A DNA stretch of 64,000 bases from Archilochus colubris (Eukaryota; Chordata; Aves; Apodiformes; Trochilidae), in the NCBI GenBank assembly GCA_023079485.1, contig CM041089.1, forward strand, positions 14,027,001 through 14,091,000, given 5' to 3'. Under the pieces are notes generated by a model. The model was not told the origin of the DNA and did not search any database. It worked only from the letters and a program-made list of their open reading frames with translations. Numbering within the stretch: position 1 is the stretch's first letter; the number at the start of each line of letters is the position of its first letter. Shown piece by piece: positions 24,001 through 36,271 of the stretch. The translations under genes were made by a program, and so were the position numbers.

Positions 24001-27000
24001 CTCTTGCAGCTTCAGGCGTAGAGATAAAGCATCTTGCTTGATTATCCAGATTCTTTGGTTTATATTGTTAAATAAGTGCATAAATAAGTGTTAAATATGA
24101 AGAAAATTAAAGGCTGTTAAAAAAAAAAAAATGCTGACAACTGCAGCAAATCTTTATAAGAACTGTTATGTCTGGTGTAAGACCAAAACTGGTGTGTGCC
24201 CTGGTAATAATTCACAGAAAACTGGAGAGCTTTAAAGCCACTTGTGAAGAATAAAGCTTAAATTCAAATAGATATGTTTTTAGAGGTTAACAGCAAAAGC
24301 ACAAAAATACTCCTTTCTAATTTTCATTGTTCTGAGCTGAACTTAATCTTATTTTATGGCAATGCAATGAGTTTTGGTGTGTTGTTTTTTTTTTTCCTAA
24401 AAGAAGCAGATAGTCCTATAGTGTAGATGTGGAGAGTCTGGTTGCACATATAAACAGAGTATATTTTTTCATTGTGAATTGTCAGAATGCAAAATCAGAA
24501 AAGGATTGACTTTTCTTAATTAAGATATAGCCTAAATTTGAAAATGAGTGTGGTTTCAGCTGTTGTTTTACAAGCTGATTCGTAAATACTGTGTGGAGTT
24601 AAAGCTTGATGCTTGTTTGATGCTCTCAATATTTTCTGGGGATGCAGCAATCAGTTCAGAGCCTGTTCTGGTGACTCCCTGGGATTGAATCAGAAATGGA
24701 AAGCTCTGCAAACCTTTTTAAACGTTTTTAAATCTGGAGTGGCCAGAAACTCTCTCTCATCTAACCTGGGTCTTTGCAGCAAGATTGGTCACTCCCCTTT
24801 ACTTCTAGGTAGGGGCAAAGTAAAAGGGTAAAAAATCTGATGGTAGCTTAGAAACTGTGCTTATAACATTGAGTTATTCCATCTTTTGCCAGGAAGAAAA
24901 AGATGATTATTGTGCTTTATTCTCCCAGATTCCCCATTAGCTATTGAAGCAGAATACTGCTGTATCTCTGGAGACATTTCAGATCAGCTCAACACCTCTA
25001 GGACTTATGAGGGGATGGGATACATCATGTAAGTGAGAGGTAGGGATTGAATTTGGACTTTTGAAGGTTTTCCCATAGCCCAGGCTAGACAGACAGCTTC
25101 TCAGTGGAAACCTATAAAACCAGAAATGTGGCCAGCAGCAGTTGTGTAAAGTTGGGATGAAATTTAGTGGAGGGTGCACAATGTTTAAATTTTAATTTGA
25201 CTTGAGAAAATAGAATATAAATATGAATCTGTGCCTCTATAGTATTGCTTCAGAGCTGAGCTCCATGTTTAACAACAGCCCTTAGAGAAAGTCTGTGTGT
25301 GTGTGCACAGCTGAGAGAGGGCAGGGGAGTTATTCAGAAATGAAATGCAGCTTCTCTCATGCAAGAGGCATTTTGAAAGGCATGAGACCTAACCAGTGAG
25401 GTTTGAATTGAGAGCTGAAGACTTCTGAATTTTGTTATTCTTTCAGTTTTTGGCTTGACATAAGTCGTTTCAAGTCATAAAACCCCAGACTTTGTATCTT
25501 CTCAGTTTCTGGCTATCCAAGTGCTTCCCAAAGTGTCAATATTGCCATTTAATGCTTTGGGAGAAGGAGATAGAAAGTGGAAGATATGAGCTGACAGGTA
25601 GATGTAGCAGCTTATTCATTCATGGGGTTCAACTGTTTAAATATTGGGGAACTTAGCATTTATAGCTACCAGCTATTTGATACTGAAATCCCAGTATTTT
25701 GGCCTTACTCAAAGTAATGAAAATACAGGGTACATCATGGTCCCATGTGTAGCTTATCCTCAGTAATGCAGAAAGACAGAAAGAGTACTGAGATTTACAT
25801 TTTGTTTCCAAACTCTTTCCTTTTCTCTGTCCCACTTTATAGCCATTTCCTCCTGGGTTTTTCCACTCTGTAACAATCACTGGGATGACACAGGTTGCAG
25901 GGATTGAGGGCTTTTTTTCCAAAGTGCTATAATAATTTCCAAAAGTGATACAGAAATGTTAGCTCAGGTTCTGATGTTCTCAAATATGAGGCTCAGACTC
26001 TGGGGTGAAGTATTCTTGCCTTTTTTTAAAGGATGGATGACTACAGTTATGCCTGGGATTCATCCACAAAGACTTTTTTGTTGAGCATTTAGGGTCTTGC
26101 AAAAATGAGTAACAGCAGCTGTAGTCCAATTTGGCACGGGCTTTGTTAGGATCACCTAAAAAACCAGTGTTCAAATGATTCATGTTGCTGCCTTTGCCAT
26201 TGACACATGCTGTATTTTTCACTCTGCACTTCATTTCAAAGAAGCTGTTTCATTACCTGTCTTAACTTAAAGGTACAGAATAATCTGCAAAAGTAATACT
26301 GTATTTAATTTTTTCAGACACTAAATTCACTTCTCTCTGAAGGTGTATCACAGAAAGCATGTCTGGTAAGTGGCTCTCCAGATGCAAGATGATTTTTTTT
26401 TTACCAGAATTTATTCTGAAATTCAATTCTTCACTTTTTACCTCTTTTCATACCAGTCAGCAACTGATAGATTAAGCTAAAGGCTTCTAATCATGGTTGT
26501 CTTCCTGTAGTATATGGGTTTGGCTTTACAGGCTTTTTTTGTTAATCTTTGGTGTCTCCACCCCTAATACTCACAAGTCCCATTTCTCACACAGAATTGC
26601 TCTGGTCAAAGCCAACTGTATTCCATGGTTTAGATTTTTACTGGATACTGAGCTGCAGAGAGTTGATCAGCGTTTCCCTTCCCAACTCATTTTTGCTCAT
26701 ATATTTCAGATAAATCTGAATTAAAAACTGCAGAAGAGCAACTTAATGGCTGCCAGGTTTGTTTTCTTTTCCAGGTATAAATGTTAAACTTCTTAAGTAA
26801 ATTTCCTTAAAATTATGGTATTTGGCAATATGCATCTGCATGTGCAGCCTGAACTTAGAACTTAGTGATCCCTTTACCACAATGCAGGAGTCATTCTTCA
26901 GCCCCATCAGTCTGCCCATGCAGTGCCAAGGTTAGTAATGGAAGGGATGAACAAATCTTTGAGGATGTGCAAGAGCAAGTTCACAGTCAAGCTTAGAAGG

Positions 27001-30000
27001 AGATTTGGAGAGTGGGGCTCTGGCACTTCATTTGTTTCAAATTAAAAATATGTGAATGATTGAGCACATAGTTGCACATCTTATCGCTGCTGTGCTCACT
27101 CATATCAGGCATGCAGTCCACCTTAAGAAATTTATACCAATATTATCCAATTGTATTTCCTCATACCTCTTATTTTTAATGATTTGTTCTGTATTTGACC
27201 AAAATTACAGCCCTGATTTTAATATTTAAGGAACTTGCCTTCTTTCTCTCAATTAATAAGTGGTTTACTTTCAGAATAGCAGATTTTTCTATTGGAATCT
27301 GGGTGTTGCTTCATCATTAGCAAAACCAATCTAGTATTCAACTCTTTTTTTAGTGAAAAAACTGCTTGTAGCAGAAAAAGGGAAAAAAACAAAGTAGCAA
27401 GTCTGTAGCAGAAAACATGAGTTCATTTTCCTTCTTGCTTTACAGGCAGTGGGGATTTGTATGTGTCTGAGTGTGTGCAGTTAACTTCAGCTCACTTCTT
27501 TCCCAGAAATTTCTCTCCTGTTCTCCTTCTGTGGTACTTCCAGGCTTCTCCTGGATTGTATCACCAGCTAAATTTTGCAGCAGAAACTTTTATACTGACT
27601 GGGGCTTTCTGGGTGGGGCAATTGAGTTACTCACACAGTTCTTTCCTGTTCTTGGGCTGAAGGGGCAGTGCCTGCTCTAAACTACCTGCTTGATGCTCTT
27701 GCCAAGAACATCAATCTTCTCTTCCTATTTATTCTGTTACTTTATGAGCCTTCCTTTGAGATAGGAAAAGTTTGGAGGGCTAATCTGAATGGCAGTTTTC
27801 ACACTGTACAGCTGTTTGCCACAGCCATATGAATCAGTGCTGTACATGTGGCTGGTTTGAATGCCCACCTGCATGAAGCAGGGAGCCACCACCTGAAAAA
27901 CTCATTTTGCCACAGTATGTCATTAACCCTGCTTAAGAATCTGTACACAATTTGTAACACTGAACCTGATTATTACTTTCTGTCCAGCTGCTTCTGTTTC
28001 AAAAACCTAGAAATTGCTTAAGAGAAGTTAAAGAGAAGCTGAGTGCTGTGAAGTCTGATACCAAACTTGCATTACATTAACTCTTTTGGACAGCCCTTCC
28101 AAAGAGAGGTCTGACTGTGTTCATTTGCTCCAAACCTACCTCCAGGAAACTGCCCAAAGTGTGGGATTAAAGCAAGCAACGTGCCAAAGGTTTGAGTTTC
28201 AGACAGTTTGGCACATGCTGAAAGCTTGATTTTTCCTGTATTAAGCCACGGGCAGATGTCCATTAAGAATGATTAGGCAGAATTTATATAAAGGCCTTGT
28301 AAATTGTCTGCCCTGCCATCCTTCTACTTGAGAAGGTTTGTGTGGGTGTGTATTTTTGTCTAAATTTATAAACCCTGGCTTTCCCCAGCTCCTGCAGACT
28401 GCTCTCCCACCCTTTTCCGTTTCCAGGCGGATTGCGTTTCTGTTATTTCAGTTCTGTTACTTTCTCCAACACTGTCCTGTTTTGCTTATTATGGAGTGCT
28501 TACAATAACCCTTTCAGTGCTGCTGCCATCTTTGCCTTAAATCAAGTCTGGCTGTTGTATTCATTAAAAAACCCCAAACCAAACCAAACCCCAATCTTCT
28601 TTTAAAAAGCAAATTTATAGCTGTTTGTTTATAGGGAATGTGATATGATATGGCTTTCATTGGGATATTGTGTGTTCCCACACAGGGTTTTTTCTTTTAT
28701 TTTTTTTTTCTTTTCCCAATCCTAAAGCAGAAGCCCCAGTGGAATGGGATTTCTTTACAGCTTTGGCAAAGAAGTCCCTTCACTCTGAGCCTGAGGCAGC
28801 ACTATCTTCATGTGCAGAGTGAATTAGCAGAATTTGGGGAAAACTTTCATTTCCTTTTACTTTGTTTTGTTCCCTATCCAGCAACGACTGATACTGATCT
28901 ATAAGCTCCATTTTCTCTAATATCAGTGTTTGAATTAACCCTGAGTTATCTAAGTAGTTAAGTAGAAGGGACTGTTCAGTGTCCTGTTTGATATGTGAAC
29001 TAATACCAAGTGCTGTAAGTGTATAAGCAGACAAGAAATTAGACTCAAAACTGTTTCTTGTAACAATTCAGTGTTTCCTTGATTATCTTGGGAATTAACT
29101 TGGCCAGCCCTTCACTGCAAGTCACAATCCTAGGCAGTAGAAAACCAGCATTAGGTTAGTGGATGTTTTCCAGAGAAAGGGAGTAAAGGGTTCTCTTCAA
29201 TAGTGGGGCCAATTGAAGTAGTTTTTTTCACAAACATTGGAGGGAATGAATCAAGGATACACATTTAAAATAACACTAAATGTTGTAGAAGTAACTTAAA
29301 TGCTGGTGAAAAAGCCATGGCTCTGGAAAATAGGGTATATATGGGCACACTCTCTCCTCTTTCCTGAGCAGATGTGGAAAACTAAGGTTGGTAGTGAGTG
29401 TTTCTTTTTAGATGGGGAAAGATGTTTCTTTCATATGCAAAACTCCTCCTGGATGAATAATAAGATCTGAGTGCACTGTAAGTCTTTTCAAGGATAAGAG
29501 GAGTAGCTATTCTCTTCTGTACCCAGTTTTTTACTTAGCATGTACATTTCCTTATTAAATGAAGAAATTTCTTTTAAACAGTAATTGAAACAATTTTTCT
29601 AGTGCTGTTTTTAAAAGCACAAAGTGGCTGGGAGCTGGTTGAAAATCCATCTATACTAATTTGTTATCTAAAGAACTGTACTTTGAGCTACCAGCCAGAA
29701 TAACTGGGCCAAATGGTCCTGTTGAAATTCCCCTCAGAAGCAGAGCAGTAATTGGATGAATGTTTAGCCTGGGAACAAATAATCCATGCTAAAGTTTATG
29801 GATTGTGCTTAGGGAAGGGAATGAAAGAGAAGTGGACTGTTAGAATGCTTTACTTGTCAGAAGAGAGCTTAAGAGACATAAAGATGTTTTCTTTTCTCCC
29901 ATGTGTTTTCACCACAGTAATGAAAAATCAGATTGTCTGTGCTCTCTGGAATGTGTGTAGGGAGAGAGAATGTATTTCTTTAGGTGCAGGTAATTAAAAT

Positions 30001-31440
30001 ACTGTAAGAGAGAATATGTGTAGGATAGAGTTGTCTCACCATAGAGTTGCCTACTTATGTTAATTTATCATCTTTATTTTCATGTTGACTAAAAATAAAG
30101 GGGTTTTTAATCTTTGCTAACCAAACACACTTCTCCAGAAGACCTCTCTGAAGCAGGAATTCATGGTTTCTGAAGCAGTTGTATTTGCAAGTAGGCTTTA
30201 ACTGTATTTCTGTGGTGTGTTCTTTTGTCCATGATAACATTTTGGGATCCCAGCTCTGGCTCTGGTTGGACAGTTTATATTTAGTTGCTGGCTTTCTCTA
30301 ATAGTTTTCAGATGGAGATGTTAAAGAACACACAGCCTTGTACTGCTGTATTCCCTTAAAGAGCAAGAGGGAGTGAAAAAAAAATAAGCATTGGTGTCTT
30401 TTGACTGAAGCAGAGTTTGGAAAAAACAGCAGCTGCTTGCAGCAACAGAATGCTGAAATTTATTTTTAAGAAATTAGGTAGTTAGTAAAAACAACGTTTA
30501 GAAATGCTTAGTGGCTACGTCACATTTTGCACACAGAAGTCTTAAAAAAGCTGTGGGAAGATCTGACTTTTTTTTATTTTTGCTTTTTTTGGTACGTTAC
30601 AAAATACTGAGTCTTCAGTAGCTGTCATCAGACACCACCTCATGCTAACTCCTCTGTTCCATATTGCTGATGCACTCCCTTCCAATGCAAATTAGTAGAT
30701 ACCCAAAAACCCCAGTGTCATGTATGCTTTGATTCTATACTCAAATGCATATGTTAAATGGGACATAATGTATTTCAATTAAAACTTCTGTGGAAATCTT
30801 AGCCTCTGAGAAGTGATTTCAAGTTTTTGTTTGATTCTGGGTTTGCAGAGTGTTTAGAAATTATATTTGAGTTAAAAATTTATTTATTAGCTTTAACTTT
30901 TTTTTCTTCTCTAAATTAATAATAAGTCTTTTTTTTCCTCTTAGTTTTCTTTGATAAGGTTCCAATAACATGTATCTGCTTTCTCCAGCACTGAGAGGTA
31001 GCTGCCTGTAGGGACCTAACTTTTAGCTCTTCTGTGGCCACAGTGAATCTTCACTGTCACCTGAGGGACACTGGGGCCTGACCTGAGCGACTGGAACAAC
31101 CAGACCCTGATGTGGGATCTTTGCAAAACTCAGGACATGAAGTGTGTTTCTCTTCCATGACTTAGATGATAAAAGCAGAGTGGTGCTACCACTGTGGTGA
31201 TAACCCACTGGACCTATTTGCAGTCCTGGCCAGTATAACTTTTTTTGAAGAAAAAAATCTAAAGTATGTTGTATTCTGGTTTGACTTGAGTTAGTTTGTC
31301 TCATGGGGTTACACAGCACAATTTTCATTCTTTCTCCCAGTTCATAATGGGAGCAAATCCAGGAGAGCTGGAGATGAGAGAGACCTATAGGGGTCATCTC
31401 ATCAGTCCTGGCTGACTAGATGCAATACTGGAGACTAATA
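21031..31440. other. Ten-kilobase gene-empty, repeat-poor stretch
   Basis: No CR1 copy or GC island, and no coding exon I can support. Small structures seen are an A13 run at 24119-24131, a short (GT)n at about 25295-25307, an AAACC-type run at about 28566-28593 and a T-rich stretch near 28686-28715. The lack of transposons over more than 10 kb is notable beside the CR1-rich flanks, but the cause cannot be judged here. Confidence 0.55.
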
Positions 31441-34400
31441 TTCCTGTACTAAAAAAAAACCAAACTCTAACACAAACAAAAAAATAATTAAAGCTAAGCT
31501 GGCTTGTTCCTTGCATAATTCAGTTCTCTGTGTTGGACAGAGCAGGAAGAACATTCTGTTTCCTTTCTCTTTACAGGGGTGTTCTATGTTCTTGAAAGAT
31601 TTTATCTTGTTTTCCTCCCTCAGTTTTCTCATCTGTGAGATAGGGAATAATCTTGGTGTTCTCTGGCCTCCAGCTAATTCTTCATCTGTCTTCAAGCAGG
31701 GTGCCAAGGGTTGGGCACAGTACTCCAGAGGAAGCCTCAGAGATGCTGAGAATTGCTTTCTGTCTGCAGACACAGCATATATGTACAGCTGAGGCTCATT
31801 GTCTTTTATCAACAGTATGACACTGTAGATTTCTTCATCCTGTTATTCACTGTAACCCTTTTTTCTCTCAGTATTGGTGATCTGATCAGTCCCTATACAG
31901 GTATATTTGATCACTCTAACTGTATCATCTCGGACACTTAGAAGGAAATGAAGCAATTCTTTTATTTCCAGGTTGGCTTTCTGTAATTCTTAAATATTCA
32001 GGTGACAAATCTGAAAGAACTATGCAAAAATGGAATCGAGATGGAAATTCAGCTTGCCAAACATCCTATCTTTAGACATTTGGGCCAGTAAAATCAGAAT
32101 AATGTCATAATCAGTCCAGAGTTCTGTGGGACCCTTCCTGCTGCTTCCCTCTGTTTAAGTAGTGAATACTTTCTGTTTGGCTGGCATGCAGTTGTCCCAT
32201 TACCCTGGAGTTGTTTCCCCTAGCCCACAGGTGACAGTCCTTCAACATGCATTGTTAAAGATGGTTTTCATCTGATTTATTACTTGAGTCAATGTTGATT
32301 TGCTCCCAGACAGTAAATGCTCAACTATTACCTGGAGTAATTTTTGCTTGATGTGGCAGATGGACTCCTCTGGCCCAGACATTCAGCTCTGGAGCTCAGT
32401 TCACAGCTCTCAGGGAACAGTAGGGTGAACAGAAAGGGAAGGAAAACAACCTCAGCAGAGGCAGTGCAGTTGCCTGATTTATGCAGGGCAGCCTGCCCAG
32501 GACTGGACTGCTGGAGGATATTTTTCTCTGCAAGCATTCAAGCCTGACTTTAGATCTGCCTGGTTTTAACTTCCTACATGAAAAATAAAACTGGAAGTAC
32601 TCATTGTGTGTCCTTTTCCACATGTAGAGTTTCCAGCTTGATATTAGGGGAGGGGCAAAAAAAAACCAAAACACAAAAAAACAACAACATGAAAAAAGCT
32701 GAGTATTTGTCTTTTAGGGCTTCTTGTTCTGTTGCCTCTGAGAGTAGTGCTGAATACTTGAGTGATAGTCACAGCAGGGCTTGGGAGAAGGAGGGAGTAG
32801 ATCTGAAGCTGCTTTCAGACTGACTGGAAGAACAACAGCTCACCAATAAAACACAACTTTCTGTAAGTTTCCTCTGGGCTTCCTGCAAAACGGGGCTCTG
32901 GTGGAAGGTTCACATTGTTCCTGACTGGTGACTCAGAGAAACAGGAAAGAGATCCCCTGGTGAACAAAAAGCCCAAGCAGCAAACAGGTGCCTGTATTCT
33001 GGGCTAACGGAGGACAAACGACCTCATTCTGGATTTTTTCCTGAGATTCTTATCTGCAAGAATGAGACTCAAGAGGAATGGTTCCTATACACTGAACGGG
33101 TAAGGAGGAGTCTGCATCCTCTTCAGTCTTCATCATGAAACCACTGTGAAAACAGAAGCCTTTATTTTTCTTTCTAGTGATGGGGTATGTGAAATAGTGA
33201 CCAAGTCTTTTGTCTCAGAAAGAACAGAGAATCACAGCTTGTGAAATATGCAGCTTGTTTAGCTTGCTTGCTTCAGCATTTTGTTAGAGTTGATTTTAAA
33301 GTTTGTACATTTGGTAAGGGCTGATCAGAGCTGTCTGTGTGTTACAGTCAGGTGGATCTGCTCAGTGAAAATCCCAGAGTATCAGGAATTGTGTGATTCC
33401 TGAGAAAAATGCCTGTGGTAATTATTTAAAATGTTTACCAGAAAACCCCCTGTGCTTTAGATACAAACAAGAGCTAAACTAATGAAATGTGGTGCTCCCA
33501 ATAGGGAAAGCAGCTTACTTTAAATTTAGGCAGTCAGTTCAAATAGTTTCAAACTATTCTGAGTTACTGTACTAGCTTTGTGGTTTTAACTGATTTTTCC
33601 TCTGTGATTTCTGCTCAGTCCTCTCATTAACAGAGAATATACCATTACTGTAAAGAAGATAACTCTCTACATAGTCCTTGTGTAAGGAATCTTTTTGAAA
33701 TAATCAAACAGAATTTTCAAGTGAAAGGATTTCTGTATAATGCATTTTATTTTGTTAAAGAGGTTCTTGTATGTCTTCATATGATGCAAGTGTTATTTCT
33801 TGGCACAGTAGAGCTGAAGAGGACTGGCACTTCCACAGTGCTGTAAACTGTTCATTAGTACCAGCAGGTGACTTCCCTAATGAAGAAAACTGGGAAGTCT
33901 TGGAGTGTCTTTTTATATTGCTGCTGCTTTTAACCTTCTGTAAGGAGTAAAAGGTGCAGTTGTCTTAGTGCTGCATTCCTGAAAAGCCCAGATATATTCT
34001 AGAGTACAAGTGTACAAACTAACCCAAACTTGCCTGGCTCTCCTAACCTCAATGCCTACCTGAGAGGCAATCTCTGCACAGGAGAAGCATGGAGCTGTGC
34101 AAGCACAGCAGATAGGAAATACTTTATCACTGTTGTTCAGCTGGTCTGTGGTGTTCTTTCCTGCACTGGCTTGCACAGCGCCACTTAAAAAGGTCCTTTG
34201 CTTTGTCAGTTTATGTTTAAATTTGACTTTTAAAATGTTTAGATTTGATTTACATTAGGTTTTTAAATGGCAAAGTGGATGGATGCTAACATCTTCCTGG
34301 CTAACCCTTAAATTTTATACAACTGTAATAAAAATTCCATTATCTGACTGCATACAAAATCAAATATAATTCAAAGTTACAGTCTTACAGTATTTGGTTT

Positions 34401-36225
34401 AAGCTGGAAAGTGAGTTCGTCACTCAGTGAGTTAGAGGTTGTAGTAGATAGAGATTAAGAATATATTCACATTAACTTGCTTCTTTGAAGAGGTTTTTGC
34501 CTCTTTCTGACATACCTCAGTTTACAAAGTCAAGAAATTGTGCTGAAATAAAAAATGTAATGGATATGGCTTATGTTAAAGGAATTTTTTAGATTTACTT
34601 ATGGGAAGCACAATCTTGTTGGTCTGAGGTTTATTAAAAATGAATGCATGGTACAGAACTTCTTGGAAATGAGTTGTGCAAGATCACCCTCTGGATCTGT
34701 TCTGTCACGTCCTAACTTGCTGCACAATCATTTTAAGGAATTTCACTTGTTGTGGCCCTGTGCATACTTGGCACTGCATTTTATAACAAACATTTAACTG
34801 GTAGTGCTGTATTGCAGTGAGGAAAACCAGTGGCACCCAGCTAAAGAGAAGCCTCAACTGGGAGCTTGTGGGAGACTCCAATATTATCAGATTCTGCCAT
34901 GCTGATGTGTTCTGCTCTATTAAACAACAGATGCTGAGGAATGAATTTGTCTAATTAAAGAAATTCCTTTTATGTTTATCTCTTGCCTAGATGGTTTAAT
35001 AATGCAAGGTAATGGAAAAAGAGCTTCCACTCTGTTTTCCTGTTTAGCCTAAACTTTTACCATGTCAGCAGAAAGGTTTGTTTTGCTTTTCAGCTGGTTT
35101 TCTGCCATTGTTCCCCATGTCAGGTGCAGTAGCACCCTGTTGTGCAGGTCACTTGAGGAGAGAGAGAGGAGCTCAATGGGGTGGAATGTTGTAGGGCAAA
35201 TCAGAACAGCTGCTGCTCCAGGTACCTACACATGGTGGGAACACAGATACCTTGGGATATTTACAATATAGTGCATGAAAACTGAGCTGCTCATTTAAAA
35301 AGAAAGAAAAAAGAAAAAAAAGTGGATGGTTTGTGGAGCCAAATGTAAGCACCTTAAAATACCAGGTGTGATCAGAGTTGTAACTGCAGAGTACAGTGAT
35401 AAACTTTGAGTATACTCTGAATCAGGTAAAGTGGGATTATGCTAAATGTCTAATAATGTTAAACCATAAAAGTTGTGCACCAAGAGTGACAGGAGGGAAT
35501 TCTTCACATCAGCAGTGACTTTGTTAGCACCTTCCTGTTATATTGAATCTTAATTTGTAGACTGGAGCTACTGAAGAGGAGGTTCATATTCAAGTGTGTA
35601 ACTTGGCATTTGTGAGGGAGATCAGGAATGGTAGCTGTCAACTTTTGAAATGAAAGAGCAACATCTTCTCCTGACCATATATAGCCACGCTTTCTTAAAG
35701 ATTAAATAAATCATGCCTAGCAGATGAAGTTCTCACAGAGTGGTTTATGGAGCTCTAGGTGGTGGTGCTTTTAGGTGATGCCAGCATCTGGGTGTCTTGG
35801 ATGAAGAAACCAAAAAGGGTGAAGCCCAGGCTAGGACAGAGGGGTTATGTGAATACCCTGACATCTTTTGCATATAGATGCCCACTTTTCTTTCTAATGA
35901 AATGATGACCTTATGATGTCTTTTACATCATAGGTACTCCCCAATTGCAAATGTTTAATCCAGTTTTCAGGAAAATCTAGATTCTTCCTTTAGATTTTGC
36001 ATGTAAGCAAGAAACTGTAGCTGGAGTCATCACAATAACTAATTCTTTTTGGGGATGTGATTTGGTCAGGCTCTGATTGCACTTGTAAACTCATAAAGGA
36101 GGAGGAAGGACACAAGGGGAGCCAATATACTGAAAATGCTTTCAAACATAGCACCAGCAAAAAGTTCTCCCTGCCTGGCATTTCTCCAGCTCCTTTGAAC
36201 CTCAGGTGACAGGAGTGTTGAACTG
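31441..36225. other. Non-coding stretch; possible decayed CR1-like fragment
   Basis: A-rich runs occur at 31449-31490 and 32656-32692. A short segment at about 31690-31740 (GGGCACAGTACTCCAGAGG and AGCCTCAG) resembles the antisense of an internal CR1 block (a cACAGTACTCCAG-type string), but flanking similarity is too weak to define an element. Minus-strand frames of about 125 codons at 31023-31397 and 31435-31812 look like chance. Confidence 0.4.
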
Positions 36226-36271
36226 TACACAGTGTAAAAGTGGACACAGTACACAGTGTAACTGGACACAG
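36226..36271. repeat. Short tandem duplication, 22-24 bp unit
   Basis: TACACAGTGTAA followed by TGGACACAG occurs twice back to back (36226-36249 and 36250-36271). The first copy has two extra bases. A further GTGTAAAA follows. Simple local duplication. Confidence 0.8.

Noticed and set aside
31023..31812. Two adjacent 124- and 125-codon minus-strand frames
   Set aside because: No similarity to a protein I know, no splice sites linking them, and a poly-A/T-rich end. Likely chance.
31590..32340. Decayed CR1 in antisense
   Set aside because: Only one short CACAGTACTCCAG-like string resembles CR1. The surroundings do not align well enough to define an element.
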